Shown here: positions 7,546 through 11,784 of the stretch, one piece after another
Position numbering within the stretch: position 1 is the first letter of the stretch
Layout: each line of letters starts with the position of its first letter
DNA from: Bacteroidaceae bacterium
Lineage (GTDB): Bacteria > Bacteroidota > Bacteroidia > Bacteroidales > Bacteroidaceae
DNA length: 11,784 nucleotides
NCBI GenBank assembly: GCA_017961965.1
Contig: JAGCWG010000177.1
Coordinates: 1 to 11,784 of the forward strand
Reading direction: 5' to 3'
Notes under the pieces: model-generated
Told to the model about the DNA's origin: nothing
The model's database searches: none
Seen by the model: the letters and a program-made list of their open reading frames with translations, nothing else
Program-made: the position numbers and the translations under genes

Positions 7546-9522
7546 TTACTTTACCTTGAGTGGTGCAGGACCAGTTACGGTTGGCTTAACAGGAATGATG
7601 TTGCCCTTCTTGTCAAATGTCATCTTGTCAATACATACCTCGCGGTGAACGCCAGGGCCACCGAAGCAGCGGTCGCGCATGAAGTCCTTGTTGATGCGGT
7701 GGTAAACAATGTACCACTCATCTTTGCCTGGAATCTGGAGAACTGAGTTGTGCGCAGTACCGTAAATCTTCTGTGAAGCGTCCTGCTTGATTACGTTGTA
7801 GTTGTCCTTGTCGATGGAGATAGGACCGAGTGGTGACTTTGACGTTCCGTAGCAAACGTGGTAGTTTGCGCTGCCAGTGTCGTCAACTGACCACATGAAG
7901 TAGTATGTTCCCTTGCGGTAGAATACGTATGCTCCCTCGCGGAATGCCCATGTCTGAAGGTTTCCGCCCTCTGGAGTCATTTCTGTAGCTGTTTCCTTCT
8001 TGATTGACATCATGTCGTCGTTGAGTTCTGCTCCTGCCATGAATCCGTTACCCCAGTAGAGGTAGAACTTGCCGCTCTTTGGGTCCTGGAACACGTCAAC
8101 ATCGATTGCCTGTCCGCCTCTCTTGCCTGGACGGTCAGCATCTGTGACTATGCTTGTCTCTGATGCCACGAAAGGTCCTGTTGGGTTGTCTGATACTGCA
8201 ACACCGATTTCCTTGCGGTTTGTCTTTGGATTGTGTGCAGAGAAGTAGAAATAGTACTTGTATTCGCCCTTAACCTTACGCTCGATGATACATGGTGCCC
8301 ATGCGTTGCCTGTTGCCCACTTGACCTGTTCTGATCTCACATCGAGCATCACGCCTTCGTCCTTCCATGTCTTGAGGTCGGAAGAAGAGAATACGCTGAA
8401 CTTGTAGCCGCCCCATCCAGGAACACCGTCCGTTGTGCTGTAGATGTAGTACTTCTTTGTCTTGTTTGAGTACATTACCTCTGGGTCAGCGTGGAAGTCA
8501 GGAAGGATTGGGTTGCCCTTCTCACCATAAACGGAGAGGAGGCGCTCCTTCTCAGCACGTGTGATAGGGATGATTGTTCCGTGACGTGGTGTGAACTTGC
8601 CCTTTGTGGCTGTGTTCTGTACGAACTCGAACTTCTTGAGGTCGCTTGACTTGCAGAACTGGTAGTGACCGTTTGCGTAGCAGTCGTACATCACAATCCA
8701 TGACTTGCCGTCGATAGTCTTACAAACGCCTACGCCCTCAACTGATTCTCTTGTCTGCTCTACGTTGCCGTCAAGCTTTGTCCACTTGTCTGTAAGGTTG
8801 GCTGCTGTTGCCTGATAGATGCCTCGTCCGCCTTCCTGCTTGTAGAAGAGGTGGTAGAGCTTGTCAGCATCGTTGTACACGATGTCACCGTCGATTGTTG
8901 CGCTACCAGCATCGAAGAGGTACTTTGGTTCGCCCTCAAGGTCTGTGAAGTCCTTGTTAGCATACTGGTAGTAAATCTTGTCGTATCCACCGTCGGCTGT
9001 GAGAAGTGAGTAGAACACCATGTACTTGCCTGCCTTGTGGTCGTATATTGTCTCTGGTGCCCATACGCGTGTCACGTTCTTCCACTTGTCCGGGTAGCGG
9101 GTAGGGAAGTTGACTACGCTGTGCTTCCAGTTGATGAGGTCAGTACTCTTGAGGAGAACCATGCCACGGTTGCTTGCCCATCCAAGGCTTGACTTCATGT
9201 CTGTTACGACCATGTAGAATGTCTTGCCGTCCTCGCAACGGAGGATATGTGGGTCACGCACACATTGTGTGAAAGCGATTGTATCACTTGAGATAACTGG
9301 ATTGCCGCCATTGAGAGGAGTGAAGTTGTAGCCGTCCTCGCTGAGGGCGTAGCAAATCTGCTCGTCCTTAGGATCGTTACTGTTGAAGTAAGTGAAGAGG
9401 TAAGCCACCATCTCGTTTGGATCCTTTGGAGCCTCTTGTGTCTTGTTGTTCTTCTGTGCACTGGCTGGACAAGCGAGGAGCATTGCCATTGCCGATGCCA
9501 TTGTAAATCTTGATAGGTTCAT
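7546..9522 (-). CDS. Secreted protein with two tandem GH43 glycoside hydrolase domains
   Basis: The 658-residue product begins with a signal peptide (residues 1-22, likely cut at ASA/QK; the LLAC inside it is a poor lipobox). Residues ~38-325 form a first five-bladed GH43-type domain with candidate catalytic residues D90 (CVRDPHI), D211 (TIDGDIVY) and E262 (ESVEGVGV). Residues ~336-658 form a second GH43 domain with D346 (DFHADPE) as base, D474 (AIDVDVF) as pKa modulator, E529 (FREGAYVFYR) as acid, and H591 (GTAHNSV), the usual metal-binding His. GH43 enzymes act on arabinan, arabinoxylan or xylan side chains; the precise substrate cannot be read here. Both domains look catalytically complete. 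It lies 61 bp after the thioesterase gene with no clear promoter between them, and has no SusC/SusD genes nearby. Confidence 0.92.
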   Translation of the reverse strand: MNLSRFTMASAMAMLLACPASAQKNNKTQEAPKDPNEMVAYLFTYFNSNDPKDEQICYALSEDGYNFTPLNGGNPVISSDTIAFTQCVRDPHILRCEDGKTFYMVVTDMKSSLGWASNRGMVLLKSTDLINWKHSVVNFPTRYPDKWKNVTRVWAPETIYDHKAGKYMVFYSLLTADGGYDKIYYQYANKDFTDLEGEPKYLFDAGSATIDGDIVYNDADKLYHLFYKQEGGRGIYQATAANLTDKWTKLDGNVEQTRESVEGVGVCKTIDGKSWIVMYDCYANGHYQFCKSSDLKKFEFVQNTATKGKFTPRHGTIIPITRAEKERLLSVYGEKGNPILPDFHADPEVMYSNKTKKYYIYSTTDGVPGWGGYKFSVFSSSDLKTWKDEGVMLDVRSEQVKWATGNAWAPCIIERKVKGEYKYYFYFSAHNPKTNRKEIGVAVSDNPTGPFVASETSIVTDADRPGKRGGQAIDVDVFQDPKSGKFYLYWGNGFMAGAELNDDMMSIKKETATEMTPEGGNLQTWAFREGAYVFYRKGTYYFMWSVDDTGSANYHVCYGTSKSPLGPISIDKDNYNVIKQDASQKIYGTAHNSVLQIPGKDEWYIVYHRINKDFMRDRCFGGPGVHREVCIDKMTFDKKGNIIPVKPTVTGPAPLKVK

Positions 9523-9583
9523 ATTGTGTAGTATAGTTATTAATTATTCGACCTCGGAAGGTCAAGTTTTATTTATTTTCCCT

Positions 9584-9955
9584 TTAGAGTGAGGCGAGAA
9601 ATTTCTCTTTGTTCACTACGAATCGCAGGTGAGTGCCTTCGCCGATGATGTTATCGTTCATCTTTGCAACGATATGGAATGTGAGTTTCTTGCCTTCGAC
9701 CTTTGTGAGTGTTGCTGTGGCAGATACTTCGGCTCCTACCTTGGATGGCTTGACGTGGGACGATTCTATGTGACCTCCTACTGTTGTGCAGCCTTCTGGC
9801 AGTTCTTCGGCAACTGCGAGCATTGCGGCATTTTCCATGAGAGCCATCATCATTGGTGTTGCCAGCACTTCCATGTCGCCACTTCCAACAGAGAGTGCGG
9901 TCTTGTCAGGAGTAACCGTGAGTGTGCTTGTGTGACTTAATCCTTCTGTAAGCAT
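9584..9955 (-). CDS. FlK-like hotdog-fold thioesterase family protein
   Basis: This 123-residue single-domain protein resembles the fluoroacetyl-CoA thioesterase-like family. VGSGDMEVLATPMMMALMEN (23-42) is the hallmark block and HIESSHVKPSKVGAEV (62-77) the second. Thr33, Glu41 and His67 keep the spacing of 8 and 26 residues seen in the FlK catalytic set Thr42/Glu50/His76. Substrate specificity is not inferable; fluoroacetate is unlikely, and a housekeeping acyl-CoA role is more plausible. The protein is cytoplasmic. ATG at 9955 follows a well-placed TATATTTG promoter and gives the normal N-terminus. It may be co-transcribed with the GH43 gene 61 bp downstream, though the functions have no obvious link. 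The spacer holds only a small 5-bp stem (9550-9563). Confidence 0.85.
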   Translation of the reverse strand: MLTEGLSHTSTLTVTPDKTALSVGSGDMEVLATPMMMALMENAAMLAVAEELPEGCTTVGGHIESSHVKPSKVGAEVSATATLTKVEGKKLTFHIVAKMNDNIIGEGTHLRFVVNKEKFLASL

Positions 9956-9993
9956 AAATAGTTTTGAATCTGAACTTAATTTCTTTTGCTATG

Positions 9994-10001
9994 CAAATAT
10001 A
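9994..10001 (-). promoter_or_regulatory. Bacteroidota-type promoter of the thioesterase gene (-7 box)
   Basis: The minus strand reads TATATTTG then CATAG, an exact TAnnTTTG match, 38 bp before the thioesterase ATG. The upstream side is AT-rich, but no clear -33 TTTG box is seen at the usual distance. Confidence 0.7.
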
Positions 10002-10047
10002 AGAAAAATTTTTGTATTGTACGAGATTTCTTCACGAAAAATAACAG

Positions 10048-10106
10048 TTTGTGAGTTTTTAAGTTGTGTAAGTTTTTAAGTTTGTAAGTTTTTGAGTTTT
10101 TTAGTT
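10048..10106. repeat. Degenerate AGTTTTTAAG/TTTGTAAG repeat tract
   Basis: Units of the form (G/A)AGTTTTT(A/G) alternate with TTGT(G)TA-type spacers over about 60 bp. It is a low-complexity, T-rich direct repeat; similar motifs recur more loosely at 10243-10280. Confidence 0.6.
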
Positions 10107-10180
10107 CTTGCGGAAGAGGATTTCAACACAGAGAGCACAGAAGACCACAGAGAATCAAAACACATACTGAAACAACATTT

Positions 10181-10208
10181 TGAATTATGAATTATGAATT
10201 TAGAATTT
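10181..10208. repeat. TGAATTA heptamer array
   Basis: Four tandem heptamers: TGAATTA, TGAATTA, TGAATTT and AGAATTT. This is the second heptamer family in the window, unrelated in sequence to GTGAAAA. Confidence 0.75.
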
Positions 10209-10308
10209 TCTCTTCCTCCTCAATGAGTCCTCATCGCTCATCATGTTTTTTAGTTTTTTGAGTGTTTTGTTTTTTGACTTCTGTTCATTAGTTCCACAAA
10301 ACGGAAAT

Positions 10309-10459
10309 AGTCATTTAGTCATTTTAGTCATTAGTCAAAATCATTTTCGGATAGTCCGAAAACCGCACAATATAATAAAAATATATATTTTTATTATATT
10401 GTGAGCAAAATCAGAGTGTGAAATCGATTTTGACTAAATGACTAATGACTAAAATGACT
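10309..10459. mobile_element. MITE-like inverted-repeat element (151 bp)
   Basis: Two 34-bp arms (10309-10342 and 10426-10459) are inverted copies built from the same (T)TTAGTCA units. Their units are in a permuted order, so the match is imperfect in the middle but exact at both ends. Between them lie an 8-bp stem TTTTCGGA/TCCGAAAA with a 3-nt loop (10344-10362) and a perfect 38-bp palindrome (10366-10403). The element has no coding capacity. A clear target-site duplication is not visible. It could be a non-autonomous mobile element, a REP-like element, or a heptamer array that expanded as an inverted pair. Confidence 0.55.
10366..10403. repeat. Perfect 38-bp AT-rich palindrome
   Basis: The left half CACAATATAATAAAAATAT (10366-10384) is followed directly by its exact reverse complement (10385-10403), with no spacer. 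Only the ends contain G or C. Such a sequence can extrude as a cruciform or form a tight RNA hairpin. Confidence 0.9.
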
Positions 10460-10571
10460 GAAACGCAGCATTTGCCCTTAACGTCCACAATAACAGAGTC
10501 TTTCAAAAAAAATATAAAAAAAATTAAAAAAAAAGTTGGCAAATCATTCGAAAAGCGCAATGGACAATTCG

Positions 10572-10579
10572 TATCTTTG
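10572..10579 (+). promoter_or_regulatory. Plus-strand promoter-like sequence with no recognisable gene
   Basis: GTATCTTTGCAGC contains an exact TAnnTTTG -7 box. Upstream, at 10506-10534, are several long A-tracts, as seen before strong promoters in this phylum. A -33 TTTG is not clear. Downstream there is only a 16-codon ATG frame (10590-10640) and a weak two-stem fold (10582-10645). Transcription would run towards the 3' end of prs. It may drive a small RNA or be the relic of a lost gene. Confidence 0.45.
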
Positions 10580-10682
10580 CAGCGTCAAAATGAAAGACGG
10601 AATTTGTGTGCCTGTTAAAGAAAAATTCAAAACCAGTTGAGACGCAAAAATAATTATTCACGTTTTGGGAGTAGGTGGTGAC

Positions 10683-10712
10683 AAAAAAAGAGAAGCACGT
10701 GATGTACTTCTC
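10683..10712 (-). terminator. Intrinsic terminator of prs
   Basis: On the minus strand GAGAAGTAC pairs with GTGCTTCTC (9 bp including one T-G wobble, 5-nt loop) and is followed directly by seven T. The stem starts 38 nt after the prs stop codon. This is the cleanest terminator in the window. Confidence 0.9.
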
Positions 10713-10750
10713 CTTCAATATAATTGCATAAAATGTTTTGATTCACTATG

Positions 10751-11689
10751 TTAGAATCCGAATCTGTCGCTGATTGAAGCGTTCTCGGATACACACTTGA
10801 TGGCATTTGCGAACATGTCAGCAACTGAGAGCTGACGAACCTTTGAACACTTCTGTGCGTATGGGATACTGTCTGTGAATACCATCTCAACGAGTGGCGA
10901 ATTCTGTACGCGGTCGCTTGCTGGGTCGCTCATCACACAGTGGCTGGCAACTGCACGAACGCTCTTTGCTCCTGCCTTCATCATCTCCTCAGCGGCAATG
11001 GTGATTGTACCTGCAGTATCGACGATATCGTCAACGAGAACCACGTTCTTGTCCTTCACGTCACCGATAATCTGGATTGAACTTACGACATTGGCACGAG
11101 CACGTGTCTTGTTGCAGAGTACGAGTGGACAGTCAAGCTTCTTTGCAAAGTTTGCAGCACGCTTTGAACCACCGACGTCAGGTGTAGCGATAACGAGGTC
11201 TTCAAGACCGAGCGAATCGATGTAAGGAAGTGTTACGAGTGAACCGTAAAGGTGGTCAACCGGAACATTGAAGAATCCCTGAATCTGGTCGGCATGGAGG
11301 TCCATGGTGATAAGTCGGTCGATGCCTGCCACGCTGAGAAGGTCAGCAACAAGCTTAGCACCGATGCTTACTCTTGGCTTGTCCTTTCTGTCCTGACGTG
11401 CCCATCCAAAGTAAGGGATGACTGCGATGATGCTGTGCGCCGAAGCTCTCTTTGCTGCGTCAATCATAAGGAGAAGCTCCATGAGATTGTCACAACTTGG
11501 GAATGTTGACTGCACAAGGAACACGTCCACACCACGAATACTTTCCTCGAAGGAAACACCAAACTCTCCGTCTGCAAAATGAGTAATGGTCATATTGCCA
11601 AGCGGACAACCAAGGCTCTGGCAGATGCGCTCTGCAAGATATCTTGATTTTGTACCTGAAAAAACCTTAAAAGGTCTGCTTTCACTCAT
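10751..11689 (-). CDS. prs: Ribose-phosphate pyrophosphokinase (PRPP synthetase)
   Basis: Makes PRPP from ribose 5-phosphate and ATP, the precursor for purines, pyrimidines, histidine, tryptophan and NAD. The 312-residue length is typical of class I enzymes. Visible motifs are FADGE (38-42), the ATP-binding IPYFGWARQDRK (91-102), DLHADQIQGFF (130-140), the flexible-loop K194 in CNKTRARAN, and the PRPP-binding loop VLVDDIVDTAGT (217-228). The frame continues upstream to a TTG at 11722, but that codon lies within the -7 promoter box; ATG at 11689 gives the family-typical MSESRPFKVFSGTKS. The gene has its own promoter and terminator, so it is probably monocistronic. No key residue is missing. 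Confidence 0.97.
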   Translation of the reverse strand: MSESRPFKVFSGTKSRYLAERICQSLGCPLGNMTITHFADGEFGVSFEESIRGVDVFLVQSTFPSCDNLMELLLMIDAAKRASAHSIIAVIPYFGWARQDRKDKPRVSIGAKLVADLLSVAGIDRLITMDLHADQIQGFFNVPVDHLYGSLVTLPYIDSLGLEDLVIATPDVGGSKRAANFAKKLDCPLVLCNKTRARANVVSSIQIIGDVKDKNVVLVDDIVDTAGTITIAAEEMMKAGAKSVRAVASHCVMSDPASDRVQNSPLVEMVFTDSIPYAQKCSKVRQLSVADMFANAIKCVSENASISDRFGF

Positions 11690-11719
11690 AAAATTTAGAT
11701 GCTTATTTATTTGCGACTG

Positions 11720-11727
11720 CAAAGTTA
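11720..11727 (-). promoter_or_regulatory. Bacteroidota-type promoter of prs (-7 box)
   Basis: The minus strand reads TAACTTTG followed by CAG, an exact TAnnTTTG match 30 bp before the ATG. The implied leader is short, about 25 nt. A TTG 23 bases upstream of the box is slightly too far to be an ideal -33 element. Confidence 0.65.
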
Positions 11728-11760
11728 TGAATTCTTCTTGATATGATGCACAAGTTTTAA

Positions 11761-11784
11761 GTGAAAAGTGAAAAGTGAAAAGTG
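11761..11784. repeat. GTGAAAA heptamer array at the window edge
   Basis: Three perfect GTGAAAA units plus GTG reach the last base, so the array probably continues outside. It is the same unit and orientation as the array at 7423-7458, and it lies just upstream of the prs promoter. Confidence 0.9.

Larger units (their letters stand above)
9956..10750. other. 795-bp gene-free, repeat-rich intergenic region
   Basis: No convincing coding sequence lies here on either strand. In order it contains the thioesterase promoter, an AGTTTTTAAG-type repeat tract, a short CACAGA-rich segment (10126-10156), a TGAATTA heptamer array, T-rich sequence, the 151-bp inverted-repeat element, an A-tract-rich stretch with a plus-strand promoter, and the prs terminator. 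Confidence 0.8.

Noticed and set aside
10590..10640. 16-codon ATG frame after the plus-strand promoter
   Set aside because: It is too short to support as a gene, with no hydrophobic segment or family resemblance. It is mentioned only as part of the orphan promoter.
10560..10712. tRNA or other known structured RNA behind the plus-strand promoter
   Set aside because: I found no cloverleaf, no T-loop GTTCRA motif and no recognisable RNA family; only weak stems are present.
10524..10718. 64-codon minus-strand frame in the intergenic region
   Set aside because: It starts within the prs terminator, has no -7 box, and its Phe/Cys-rich translation reflects T-rich DNA.
11690..11722. TTG start for prs at 11722
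   Set aside because: The codon is part of the promoter -7 box, and the extra 11 residues are absent from the family N-terminus.
11761..11784. GTGAAAA units as a CRISPR-like array
   Set aside because: The units are 7 bp in tandem with no unique spacers, so this is a simple tandem repeat.

Overview
The window looks like chromosomal DNA of a Bacteroidota member, most likely Prevotella-like. The evidence is the set of protein families, three or more promoters of the TAnnTTTG(CA) type, the near absence of Shine-Dalgarno sequences, and AT-rich heptamer repeats between genes. The genus is an inference from family resemblance and repeat style. All nine genes are on the minus strand, so transcription runs from high to low coordinates.

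In transcription order: prs (PRPP synthetase, 10751-11689) has its own promoter and a clean intrinsic terminator. A 795-bp gene-free stretch (9956-10750) follows. It holds several short-repeat families, a 151-bp inverted-repeat element with a perfect 38-bp palindrome at its core, and a promoter-like sequence on the plus strand with no recognisable gene behind it. Next come an FlK-like hotdog thioesterase (9584-9955) and, 61 bp on, a secreted protein with two GH43 glycoside hydrolase domains (7546-9522). A repeat-rich spacer with nested inverted repeats leads to nadE (glutamine-dependent NAD synthetase, 5406-7373, GTG start). Two hairpins separate nadE from a TIGR02757/DUF2400 gene (4541-5290), which overlaps nth (endonuclease III, 3925-4575) by 35 bp. 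pgk (2535-3803) has its own promoter and a 13-bp-stem hairpin behind it. Last are a lipoprotein of the NMT1/THI5-like substrate-binding family (1475-2431) and the N-terminal 481 codons of a large TPR-like helical protein that leaves the window (1-1445).

Most of the content is core metabolism: PRPP supply, NAD synthesis, glycolysis and base excision repair. A polysaccharide-degrading enzyme and a probable surface lipoprotein are interspersed. The coding regions are ordinary. The unusual material is between genes: the MITE-like element, the gene-less plus-strand promoter facing prs, and the heptamer arrays. Three long reading frames in this window run upstream of the likely start through non-ATG codons or leader sequence (lipoprotein, TIGR02757 and prs); the starts given here are shorter and argued individually.
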